Positions 18,046-26,850 of a stretch of 64,000 bases of DNA are shown one piece after another. The position numbers were made by a program, and so were the translations under genes. Numbering within the stretch: the stretch's first letter is position 1; each line of letters opens with the position of its first letter. The DNA comes from Bacillota bacterium (GTDB lineage Bacteria > Bacillota > Clostridia > Peptostreptococcales > Anaerovoracaceae). The notes below the pieces were generated by a model. It made no database searches. It was given only the letters and a program-made list of their open reading frames with translations, and was not told the DNA's origin. The stretch is taken from the NCBI GenBank assembly GCA_017416795.1, contig JAFQBD010000004.1:1-64000 (forward strand), written 5' to 3'.

Positions 18046-18825
18046 TTATATTCCGGGCACTAAACATGCTGTTCTGCCCAGCTCCTCTATCCACATCAGT
18101 TTAATATCTGTTTCATATACGTCACATAGTTTTTCTTCGGTCAATATCTCACTGCTAAGCCCTTGCGTGATCTTGCCATTCCTATCCACGATCGCCGCTT
18201 TATCACCTAAAAGCAATGCATGATCCGGATTGTGTGTAGTTATTATTATCGAAAAACCCTCATCCGCCATCTTTCTCACACGTTTGAGGACTCTATGCTG
18301 ATTGCCGTAATCAAGGTGGGCTGTTGGCTCATCAAACAGTATCACCTTAGGCCTTTGCACTATCGAGCGAGCTATCAACAGCTGCTGCCTTTCACCGCCG
18401 CTTATCTCCATGTATGACCGTTCGGCAAGATGCTCCAACTTCATACTCTTGAGCACTTCCACACACAATTCCTCATCCTTTTGCGAAGGCCGCGAAAATA
18501 CACCTGTATGAGGTGCTGCCCCCATGAGAACAAAATCTATGACTCTGTAGTCAAAAGATGGCGTATGCAGCTGCGGAACATATCCTGCGATCCTTGCGAT
18601 TTCCTTGGGATTCATTTTCTCAAGATCATTGCCGCACAATTTGATACTGCCGGCTTGGGGTTTCAGCAATCCTGCCATGCAATTGAGAAGTGTAGTTTTC
18701 CCTGCTCCGTTTGGTCCCAATATGCAAAGCACTTCACCTTCTTGCAGTTCGAGGGATGCATCATCAAGAACTTTTTTCTCTTCGTTTCCATATGAAAATG
18801 TCAGGTTTTTTACTTCATATATCAT
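18046..18825 (-). CDS. ABC importer ATP-binding protein (FepC/BtuD class)
   Basis: A 259-residue ATPase with Walker A GPNGAGKTTLL, Q-loop near 85, signature ISGGERQQLL, and Walker B VILFDEPTAHLD followed by the switch His in TTHNPDH. The ATG at 18825 overlaps the permease stop as ATGA; an upstream ATG at 18858 lies inside the permease gene. It powers the importer formed with the neighbouring permease and binding protein. Confidence 0.95.
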   Translation of the reverse strand: MIYEVKNLTFSYGNEEKKVLDDASLELQEGEVLCILGPNGAGKTTLLNCMAGLLKPQAGSIKLCGNDLEKMNPKEIARIAGYVPQLHTPSFDYRVIDFVLMGAAPHTGVFSRPSQKDEELCVEVLKSMKLEHLAERSYMEISGGERQQLLIARSIVQRPKVILFDEPTAHLDYGNQHRVLKRVRKMADEGFSIIITTHNPDHALLLGDKAAIVDRNGKITQGLSSEILTEEKLCDVYETDIKLMWIEELGRTACLVPGI

Positions 18826-19856
18826 CGTATGTTCATCCTCTGTCTGTAAAGCAGCCATGCATAGAATGGTGCACCGATTATTCCTGTAAGTATACTTATC
18901 GGCATCTCCGCAGGTCCTATTATTCTTGTTACCGTATCAACAAGAAGAAGGAATATGCCTCCTATAAGACATGCTGCAGGAAGAAGACTTCTGTTATCTG
19001 AGCCTACAAGCATCCTGCCGAAATGAGGGATGACAAGGCCTACCCATCCGATAGTCCCGGAAATACATACTGCCCCTGCAGTAAGGATCGTCGCACATAT
19101 TATGCAGATACCTCTTAATACACCTACATTGGCGCCCAAGCTCTGAGCTTCCTGCTCACCCATTGACAAGATATTTATCCACCATGCCATGGCTATCAGC
19201 ACCACTGCTGCAATAATGCTGAGCGGTAATATGCTTAGCAGCGCCGGTGTATCGACATATGCGAAACTTCCCAGCTGCCAATATGTTATTGCTGCCAATT
19301 GTGTTTCAGGATCAGCGATATATTTTATGAATCCCAGTATCGATGACATGGCTCCGCTGACTATTATACCTGCCAGAACCAGCATTATATTGGAATTGCT
19401 CTTCATTGCCTTTGGGATCATCACAGTAAGTGTTACCGCTGCTATACCTCCGATGAAAGCGCATACTTGAATAAGCGCAGATGAAAGTGAAAGCAATATT
19501 GCAACCGCTGCACCTATACATGCTCCGGAAGAAACTCCGAGAAAATCGGGAGAAACTAAAGGATTCTTAAATATGCCCTGATACACAGCTCCCGATAATG
19601 CCAATGCCGCACCTACGATAACTGTTGCCATAACTCTCGGAAGTCTTACACCCATGAGGAGTTTCGCATCCATAGCATCCCACGAGCCTTCTACTCCTGC
19701 TATCTTGCCAAAAATTATATTGATACACTCTGCCGGGGTAAGCGAGTACTTGCCAACACACATACACACAAGGATAAGTATTATGAGCATGACAAAAAGT
19801 ACGATGTTGATCGTACATGCTTTTGGTCTCTTTTTCGCTGCTGTCATGCTTCTCAT
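18822..19856 (-). CDS. FecCD-family ABC importer permease
   Basis: A 344-residue permease with about ten transmembrane helices. Family motifs are VRLPRVMATVIVGAALALSG, PLVSPDFLGVSSGA, the coupling-helix segment SLGANVGVLRG and IGWVGLVIPHFGRMLVGSDNR. Type II importers are homodimers of this subunit. It starts the importer operon: a TTGAAA-17-TATAAT promoter lies just upstream and GGGAG precedes the ATG. Order is permease, ATPase, binding protein, followed by the surface and ExbB-like genes. Confidence 0.95.
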   Translation of the reverse strand: MRSMTAAKKRPKACTINIVLFVMLIILILVCMCVGKYSLTPAECINIIFGKIAGVEGSWDAMDAKLLMGVRLPRVMATVIVGAALALSGAVYQGIFKNPLVSPDFLGVSSGACIGAAVAILLSLSSALIQVCAFIGGIAAVTLTVMIPKAMKSNSNIMLVLAGIIVSGAMSSILGFIKYIADPETQLAAITYWQLGSFAYVDTPALLSILPLSIIAAVVLIAMAWWINILSMGEQEAQSLGANVGVLRGICIICATILTAGAVCISGTIGWVGLVIPHFGRMLVGSDNRSLLPAACLIGGIFLLLVDTVTRIIGPAEMPISILTGIIGAPFYAWLLYRQRMNIR

Positions 19857-19888
19857 ATAAATCTCCCATATTTATACTCTAACACTTT

Positions 19889-19917
19889 ATTATACATTTT
19901 TTAATGCTTCTTTTCAA
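19889..19917 (-). promoter_or_regulatory. Promoter of the ABC importer operon
   Basis: TTGAAA (19912-19917) and TATAAT (19889-19894) on the minus strand are 17 bases apart, with the permease start 33 bases downstream of the -10. It shows that the importer is transcribed separately from the large surface genes. Confidence 0.75.
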
Positions 19918-19966
19918 TCATATGATAGGTCCTTTTCAGCTCTCGACGATCTATATTCGAGAGTTC

Positions 19967-19999
19967 AAAAGGACCGCCTCCGTTATCCGGAGGCAGTCC
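19967..19999 (-). terminator. Terminator after the giant surface gene, overlapped by a second hairpin
   Basis: The 12-base stem GGACTGCCTCCG/CGGAGGCGGTCC with loop GATAA is followed by TTTT on the minus strand. A second inverted repeat (19928-19975; GGTCCTTTT and CTCTCGA arms) shares the GGTCC segment, so the two cannot form together. Confidence 0.65.
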
Positions 20000-20043
20000 A
20001 TTCAAGTTTGATTATTCTTCGTTATGTCGTTTCTATAAATGTC

Positions 20044-23000
20044 TTAATTTTCTCTTCTTCTGCCTAATACTACAGCTGCTCCCGCCAGTGCCAGGATCAT
20101 AGCAGCACCGTATGCGAACATGTTCGTGTCATCGCCGGTCTTAGCCGCATCTGACTTATCTGTTGGCTTATCAGGAGTTTCCGGTTTATTCGGATCATCC
20201 GGAGTTCCCGGTGTAGAGCCTCCCTCTATTGATTCATAACTGATAGCAAATGGTGACAGACCCTCAACATGAACCTTAAGACCCTTATCTGTGACCTTAG
20301 CATCCAGTTCTTCAAGTTCTCCTGCCTTATGACCGTTCATGTCCATACTGAACATGTGAACAACCTTGTAGCTATACTTATTATAATCTACATTCTTATC
20401 GCCGAAGATCTTCGCATAATCGATATAGATATCCAGGCCTTCTTCAGGGAAGTCTTCCTTGGCTACCGGCTCGCCGGTTCCTTCATATACGAGTTCGATT
20501 TCAAGGATAGTTGTATTGTCTTCTGACACTACATAATCTACCAACGTTTCCATTTTTTCATGCAGTGTCTTTTCGATTTTTTCAATCGTATCGAAGCCTG
20601 CCGCCTTCAATTCTTCCTTGTTGTCGAGATAGTCCGGTCCCAGTTTATCCTGATGGATAATAGGCTCAAGTTCGCCTGCAACTTCAGTTTCAAGAACCTG
20701 CACTTTAACGATGCTCTTGATCCATTTGCTCTTGTTGACATCGTTAGCATCTGCCTGTCCGATTATCAGCATTGGTGTATCTTCTTTGCTTCCATCTACC
20801 TTCCACGCCAGTACCGGTCTGTTGTCATCCTTGTCCTTTGTGAACATATCGTCGAGAGGCAGTACTTTCTGGAAGCCATCAGATGATGTCAGTACGATAG
20901 TGTTAGCATCATCTGTGATGCCGTGGAGATCCTTAAGGATCTTTCTCATTTCGGCACCTTCTACAGTTGAGGTTCCTGTTGTTCCAGCCTTGTTCATCCA
21001 GCTAAACTTGAATTCGCCCTTTTCAAGGCCTTCTGCATTCTTAAGACCCTTGATGGAGAAGTAGCCTTCCTTCACGAATCCGTTTCCTACGAAGGAGATT
21101 TCTGCTGTTTCTGCTGTTGCATCACCTACTGTATCTCCATCTGCCGGTGGATTTGGTGTTACAGGAGTATCAGGTGTTGATGAACCGCCTGCGTCTATTA
21201 TGATTTCACAAATGTTGCTTACCCAGCTGCTCTTATTGATGTGCTCAGGATCATCCTGTCCGATAACCAGCTTAGTGCACTTTTCTTCTGTTCCATCATC
21301 CTTATATTCAGTCAGTGCCAGAATAGGAACATTTCCGTCCTTATCTGTCTTAGTGAGCTGCTCTACTGTGAATTCCTTCTTGTAGCCGCCGTTATCCGCA
21401 ACAATAGTTACCTTGTTTGCGCCTTCCTTAAGACCTACCAGATCGAACAGACTCTTCATTGTAAGACCATCAAATGTTGTTCTTCCGAGAGTTCCGCTGC
21501 TGTTCTTATGATCGTAAGCAACGCCCTTTACCTTAACAACACCTTCTGCGTTCTTCAGGCCCTTCATTGAGAAGTAAGCATTGTTTTCTACGCCTGTACC
21601 TGTGATCTTTAATTCAGCCTTATCAGCATCTGCATCTCCGATATTTTCCTTGAGTGCTTCAGCCTTAAGCCATGCAAGACCTGCTGCAGAACCTGCGTAA
21701 ACAGTTCCGTTATAGAAATCCAGACTGTAAACATTATCCATGCCTGTTTCTGTCCATGAACCTGTTTCAGTGTTATACATTGTTGTGATGGTCATTGTGC
21801 CATCTTCTGCAACTGTCGGATCTGAAATATAGAATACGCCATCTGCAGATGTACCGAACCACAGACCACCATTGTTATCCGCAGCTACCATACGCAGCTC
21901 TGCGTTTTCAGCACCATCAAGAGCCTTACCAAAGAGTGAATCTCCTGTGTAAGTCTTCGCTTCTGCGCCAGGTGATGCTACATGCCATACGCTTCCGCCT
22001 ACGTTTTCGATATTAGCATAAGCGCCGGATGCTACTACCCATACACTGCCATCCTTAGCAACTGCCAGATCTCTGATCCAAACTTCTGCAAGCTTGGAAG
22101 TTCCTTCTGCTGTCGATGTTGCTGTCAGAGGGTATGATGTTACCTTACCGTCCGCAGTCATATGTGCGAATCCGCCTGTGAATGGAATGCCGCCGTTACC
22201 GTCAGTTGTTCCTTCCGGATAGAATCCCAGCCATACACCGCCGTTACCGTCAAATTCGATCTTAGTAACTGCTTCTGCAGGGAATCCGCTGTCAGCCTTT
22301 GTCCAAGTCTTCCATTCGCCTGAAGCAGGATCATACTTAGTAAGTCCGCCAAATGATGCGAACCATACATTGCCCTTTGCGTCTATCTTGATGTCCTGAA
22401 CATAGTTGTCAGGAATTGTTCCAGGGTTTTCTTCTACTGTATAGGAAGTGAGCTTGCCATCCTTATCCATGTAGACAACGCCCTTATTTTCAGTAGGATT
22501 TGTATAGCTTGCATTCTGTGACAGCCAAACTCCGCCTTCAGCATCTGCTGCTACTGCTGAAACGAAGCTTGTCGCAAGTGCAGGTGTGCTGTTTGCACTG
22601 ATAACTGCATAGCTGTCAGCACCGGCTGCCTTGTATGCAGCACCGCCGCCATATGTTCCTACCCACATGCCGCCTTCAGCATCAAAAGATACTGAACGAA
22701 CGCCTGCAAATGGCAGGTCTTTACCTGCTACTGATGTATCAAACTTATCTGTCTGACCAACTGCACCTTCCGGACGCACTACTACTTCGATTCTTTCAAG
22801 TTCCTGTATACAAGTTCCTGTAGAGTTCTGGGTGATAGTACGCAGCGGACCGCCGTTGTTCTGAGCGTTAGTGTCAAAACCTTCACCGTTCTGAGTTCCT
22901 GTCTTAGTACTTCCAGGTACCAGCGGCTTACCGTTTACCGCATATGCAACGATAATAGGCTTGCCTTCTATACCATCTTTCAGTGCAGCCTCACCGAATT

Positions 23001-26000
23001 TTCCGATCAATTCAGGACCATAAGAACCCTGCTTAGGGCTGATTCCCACTACCTTGAACTGGCCGGGAACATCTTTCATCTGTTCCTGTATCATGTTCCA
23101 CAGATGAACGCCTTCCCATTCTTCCCAAGCGGAAGTGTAGATTTCTTCTCTTTCTACCAGAGAAGTCATTGCTTCTATTTCAGCTACTGTGATTTTCTTT
23201 GTGTAGATCGGATTAACTGTATCTGTTTCATTGTATACAACGAAATCGATCGCATAATCTAGATACTGCTTATATACTTCTGCTGAATTATGGTCCCAGC
23301 TAACCTGTTCAGAAGCTGTAACTTCGATAGCTACAACATCTTTGATATTTTTGCCGCTGTTAGCATCAGCCGCATCTACCTGACCTACAACCAGTTTCAG
23401 TGGACCGCCATTGTTGCCATATGCCGAATCATAGCCTTCGCTGTTTTTATCAGCAACCAGCGGCAGACCTTCTTCTGCATCTGTATTATCCGCAGGAGCA
23501 GATCCATATGCCAGGATCATGGACAGGTTGTCAGCACCGCTTACTGTATTCTTATATTTCTTACTTACTTCACTCAGTGTGAATTCATAAGTATTGCCTT
23601 CTGAGTCAGTGAATATGACTTTGTCAGCATTACTCTTAAGTCCATACTGCTGGAGCAGCTTATATACATTAAGACCTCTGAATCTAGTCTGAGTTGCTTC
23701 GCTTGCACCGTTCTTCAGAACGCTATATACTCCTGTTTCTGCGATTGTCTGCTTCGCTTCCAGCTCTCCTACTGTAACGATCTTAGGTTCAGTCAGTCTT
23801 GTACCTTCACCGGAAATCGTCAGTGTTTCTGATGCATATGTATCATATGGAGCTTCGATATGCGCATACTTATCTGCAGAAAGATGTATAGTAATGCTGC
23901 TTACATTTGTAACAGCTTTCGCATCCTTAACATCCTTAGATGTATTAGGGATCATTACGCTCAGCGGGCCGCCGTTATTCTTTACATCATATGTGGATGC
24001 ATATTTGCCTTCTCCAACTGTAAAGTCACTTTCGTATCCGTCAGCTTCTTCCTTAGAGTTGACCATAGGAGCTCCGTTCTTGGCAAATGCCAGAACAGGT
24101 TCCAGTCCGCTCAGCTTAGTGTTTGTGTTATATCCGTCTGTCAGCTTCAATAAGCTTTCCAGATCCATAGAATATTCGTCTTCAGCACCCATATTGAATG
24201 TGATGGTACCTTTTTCACCAGGGATTTCTACGATGTTCTTAAGGAAGTAGCTCAGGTTGACTCCTTCATATAAGTCAGTAACCAGATCGCCTTTCTTTTC
24301 AGCTTCATAGTAACCCTTGATCTTAGCATCTTTTATGGAAGCTGTTGTTGCATCTTCACCATAAAGGATGTCTTCGATATCACCAACTGAATATTCGGCT
24401 GACTTGATAGTTTTTGTTCCGTTCACAACGTTAATAGTCAGTTTTTCATCAGCCAGTTTCTTATAAACGTTCTTTTCGTGATATTTATGTGTGCTGTAAT
24501 GATAAGTGTCTTCACCTACGATTACTTTGTCCAGCTTCTGAGCCTGTGATGATCCGTTAGCATGAGCATAATTCAGCTTTCCGGATATTACTCTTAATGG
24601 ACCGCCGTCATTAGACAATCCGCTGAGGAATCCAGGAGTGTCCTTTTCGATTACATATGGGTATTTGTTGACTCCGTATGCAACCAGTACAGGGTATCCT
24701 GTGTCTAACAGGTCATCAGGGACTCCTGTATATTTACCATCATTATTATCTGCCGGATTCTTTTCATAATATCCGAAGCAGTCAGGATCAGCGATCTGTT
24801 TTAAAGTGAATGTATCAAAACCTGTATAACCATCTCTTGCTGTGAAAGTTACCTGTGTTTTGTCATCATTAGCCTTAGCAGCACTGAGTCCTGCAGTCTG
24901 CAGCAGATCCCAAAGCTTGATACCTTCATACTCATTTACATACCAGTATGTATTATTAGCCAGCTTGTATTCGTCTCTATAGCCGAATCCGTCAGCAACA
25001 GGAACGCCGCTTTCATCGTATTCGACCATTGCTTCCAGATCTTCAACTTTATAGTTTACTTCTCTGCCGATTTCTTTACCTGTAATAGTCAGTACATACT
25101 GAGTGTTTTCGGCTGTGTTATATGGCTCTGCAGTATGCTTGAATCCAGGTGTAGACTCTTCTGCAACATAGATGTATGCCATGCTGGCGAATGTTTTGTA
25201 ATCTCCGTTAAGATCTCCGGAAATCACGGACTTGTCGTATACCAATTTCAGACATCCGTCTTCATTGCCAAGTTGTTTGTCCGCACCTGTTCCACCGTCA
25301 AATACGAATGGAGTTATTTTTGAACCATCTGTATATCCTGTACCATAAGCTATAAGTATAGGTTTTCCTGCATCGTGAGCAGCTATTACTTGTCCCATCG
25401 TGAATACAGCTACAGTATCACGGTTTCTGTTCTTCAATTCAACGATTTCAGCAGTGTCTGTCAGTCTGATTCCGTTAGAACCTTCGGACATGTTGTTCAG
25501 CACATAATACAGGTCGATACCTTCATATGTACGTTCTGTTTCAACGCCGTTTCTAGTATCAGTATAGTCGCCTCTGAATGCTCCTGCATTTCTGTTTTCC
25601 AGATCTCTTACAGGAAGAGGGATACTTTCTTCAACTCCCGGGCCTTCTACAGTCAGAGTCGCACCTGTGATAGCATCGATGTTATATGGTGAATCTCCTT
25701 CCAGTCCGCCGTTAGTGATATGTTTGAACGGGCTCTTTGAGAAGTCGATTCCTGATGATGCTGTTACGCTGATGCTGTTTACAAGCTTTGCAGGCTTATC
25801 TCCATCTCCGTACAGAGTCAGGAAGCCATAGATACTTGAATCGTCTTTTGCTGTTTCATAGATGCCCTTGCCGCCCTTTTCATAAGCCAGCATGTAGTTG
25901 CTATCTATCAGTTCTTTAACAGTCTTACCAGTAGCCTTTACAGGATATTCATCAGCAGCACCAAAAGTAACTATATCATTATCGCCATAGCCCTTAAGCA

Positions 26001-26832
26001 GTACTGACATAGGAACACCTACAACTGTATCTGTTCTGTCGCCGGAACTGCTTGAGTAGCTATATGTTCTTTCAGCTCTTGCCATCAAAAGAACGTCTGC
26101 TCTTGTATATGAAGAAGTTCCTACTGTCAGGACTTTTTCTGACAGTGCATCTCCTGCCTGAACTGTCTGCATGTACTTGTTGTACATAGGATTGTTGACG
26201 TCAGCAACAGAAAGCTGCCCTGTCACTACTGTACAGTAGCTCTTTTCAGATCCTGCTGTTGAAGGTTCTGATGAACCGTCGGCAGTTGCCCATGCCAGCA
26301 TAGTCTTGACTTCTTTCTTTCCTTCTTCGCTGTCACTGGCAAGACCAGGGAAATTATATCTTGTTTCGCCAAATCCTGAAGTCTTGGCTTCAACAGTCGG
26401 TTCCCCTGCCGGATCAAAGATCGCAGTGTACTTCTTGCTGTTATCGATCAGTTTCAAAACGTCTTTTGAAGCATCAAAGGCTGTACCTGCAAGCAGGGAT
26501 TCTATGTAAACTCCTGTTGCTTTATAAACCTTTTTTGTTCCATAAGAGTTCAAGGCAGAGTAAACAACGTTCTCTCCGCCGTTCAGTGCCTTTAACTCAG
26601 CTCTTGTGTATGCCTTTTCAAGCCCTACATTATCAGCTGAATACGCACTTGAACCTATGACGTCGCTGCCTGTTACTACTATTTCAGGCTGCTCAGTCAC
26701 CAGGCTGTTTGTTTCTGCATAAGCATTGATTCCTTTAGGGAATGGGCACATAGTTACCACCAGTGTTACTGCCAGTACCATAGCCAAGACTCTAAAGAAA
26801 CCGTGCTTTCGCATGTGCATCTTTTTGCCCAT
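20044..26832 (-). CDS. Giant surface protein: nine Oxidored_molyb-like repeats, beta-propeller, flavinylation-like motif, sortase-like tail
   Basis: A 2262-residue exported protein with a signal peptide (about 1-40, ending INAYA). Seven repeats of a sulfite-oxidase-like fold fill about 45-1350. Each has a 'v-T-v-x-eL' strand, an 'EGI/V-x-L-x-x-LL' helix, a 'V-x-F' strand and a 'P-I/V-LAYG' strand, usually followed by 'NGGPL'. Next comes a propeller (about 1370-1725) with repeated GG-V/M-W-V/L-G blades, then two more repeats (about 1740-1880 and 1910-2050), a 150-residue C-terminal domain, a Pro/Thr linker, AAKTGD at 2229-2234, a hydrophobic helix and RRREN. The tail resembles a degenerate LPXTG sorting signal. 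DAITGATLT at 386-394 matches the RnfG/NqrC flavinylation motif. The ligand and function are unknown; surface capture or an extracellular redox role are both possible. Confidence 0.8.
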   Translation of the reverse strand: MGKKMHMRKHGFFRVLAMVLAVTLVVTMCPFPKGINAYAETNSLVTEQPEIVVTGSDVIGSSAYSADNVGLEKAYTRAELKALNGGENVVYSALNSYGTKKVYKATGVYIESLLAGTAFDASKDVLKLIDNSKKYTAIFDPAGEPTVEAKTSGFGETRYNFPGLASDSEEGKKEVKTMLAWATADGSSEPSTAGSEKSYCTVVTGQLSVADVNNPMYNKYMQTVQAGDALSEKVLTVGTSSYTRADVLLMARAERTYSYSSSSGDRTDTVVGVPMSVLLKGYGDNDIVTFGAADEYPVKATGKTVKELIDSNYMLAYEKGGKGIYETAKDDSSIYGFLTLYGDGDKPAKLVNSISVTASSGIDFSKSPFKHITNGGLEGDSPYNIDAITGATLTVEGPGVEESIPLPVRDLENRNAGAFRGDYTDTRNGVETERTYEGIDLYYVLNNMSEGSNGIRLTDTAEIVELKNRNRDTVAVFTMGQVIAAHDAGKPILIAYGTGYTDGSKITPFVFDGGTGADKQLGNEDGCLKLVYDKSVISGDLNGDYKTFASMAYIYVAEESTPGFKHTAEPYNTAENTQYVLTITGKEIGREVNYKVEDLEAMVEYDESGVPVADGFGYRDEYKLANNTYWYVNEYEGIKLWDLLQTAGLSAAKANDDKTQVTFTARDGYTGFDTFTLKQIADPDCFGYYEKNPADNNDGKYTGVPDDLLDTGYPVLVAYGVNKYPYVIEKDTPGFLSGLSNDGGPLRVISGKLNYAHANGSSQAQKLDKVIVGEDTYHYSTHKYHEKNVYKKLADEKLTINVVNGTKTIKSAEYSVGDIEDILYGEDATTASIKDAKIKGYYEAEKKGDLVTDLYEGVNLSYFLKNIVEIPGEKGTITFNMGAEDEYSMDLESLLKLTDGYNTNTKLSGLEPVLAFAKNGAPMVNSKEEADGYESDFTVGEGKYASTYDVKNNGGPLSVMIPNTSKDVKDAKAVTNVSSITIHLSADKYAHIEAPYDTYASETLTISGEGTRLTEPKIVTVGELEAKQTIAETGVYSVLKNGASEATQTRFRGLNVYKLLQQYGLKSNADKVIFTDSEGNTYEFTLSEVSKKYKNTVSGADNLSMILAYGSAPADNTDAEEGLPLVADKNSEGYDSAYGNNGGPLKLVVGQVDAADANSGKNIKDVVAIEVTASEQVSWDHNSAEVYKQYLDYAIDFVVYNETDTVNPIYTKKITVAEIEAMTSLVEREEIYTSAWEEWEGVHLWNMIQEQMKDVPGQFKVVGISPKQGSYGPELIGKFGEAALKDGIEGKPIIVAYAVNGKPLVPGSTKTGTQNGEGFDTNAQNNGGPLRTITQNSTGTCIQELERIEVVVRPEGAVGQTDKFDTSVAGKDLPFAGVRSVSFDAEGGMWVGTYGGGAAYKAAGADSYAVISANSTPALATSFVSAVAADAEGGVWLSQNASYTNPTENKGVVYMDKDGKLTSYTVEENPGTIPDNYVQDIKIDAKGNVWFASFGGLTKYDPASGEWKTWTKADSGFPAEAVTKIEFDGNGGVWLGFYPEGTTDGNGGIPFTGGFAHMTADGKVTSYPLTATSTAEGTSKLAEVWIRDLAVAKDGSVWVVASGAYANIENVGGSVWHVASPGAEAKTYTGDSLFGKALDGAENAELRMVAADNNGGLWFGTSADGVFYISDPTVAEDGTMTITTMYNTETGSWTETGMDNVYSLDFYNGTVYAGSAAGLAWLKAEALKENIGDADADKAELKITGTGVENNAYFSMKGLKNAEGVVKVKGVAYDHKNSSGTLGRTTFDGLTMKSLFDLVGLKEGANKVTIVADNGGYKKEFTVEQLTKTDKDGNVPILALTEYKDDGTEEKCTKLVIGQDDPEHINKSSWVSNICEIIIDAGGSSTPDTPVTPNPPADGDTVGDATAETAEISFVGNGFVKEGYFSIKGLKNAEGLEKGEFKFSWMNKAGTTGTSTVEGAEMRKILKDLHGITDDANTIVLTSSDGFQKVLPLDDMFTKDKDDNRPVLAWKVDGSKEDTPMLIIGQADANDVNKSKWIKSIVKVQVLETEVAGELEPIIHQDKLGPDYLDNKEELKAAGFDTIEKIEKTLHEKMETLVDYVVSEDNTTILEIELVYEGTGEPVAKEDFPEEGLDIYIDYAKIFGDKNVDYNKYSYKVVHMFSMDMNGHKAGELEELDAKVTDKGLKVHVEGLSPFAISYESIEGGSTPGTPDDPNKPETPDKPTDKSDAAKTGDDTNMFAYGAAMILALAGAAVVLGRRREN

Positions 26833-26850
26833 AATGATTCTCTCCTTGTC

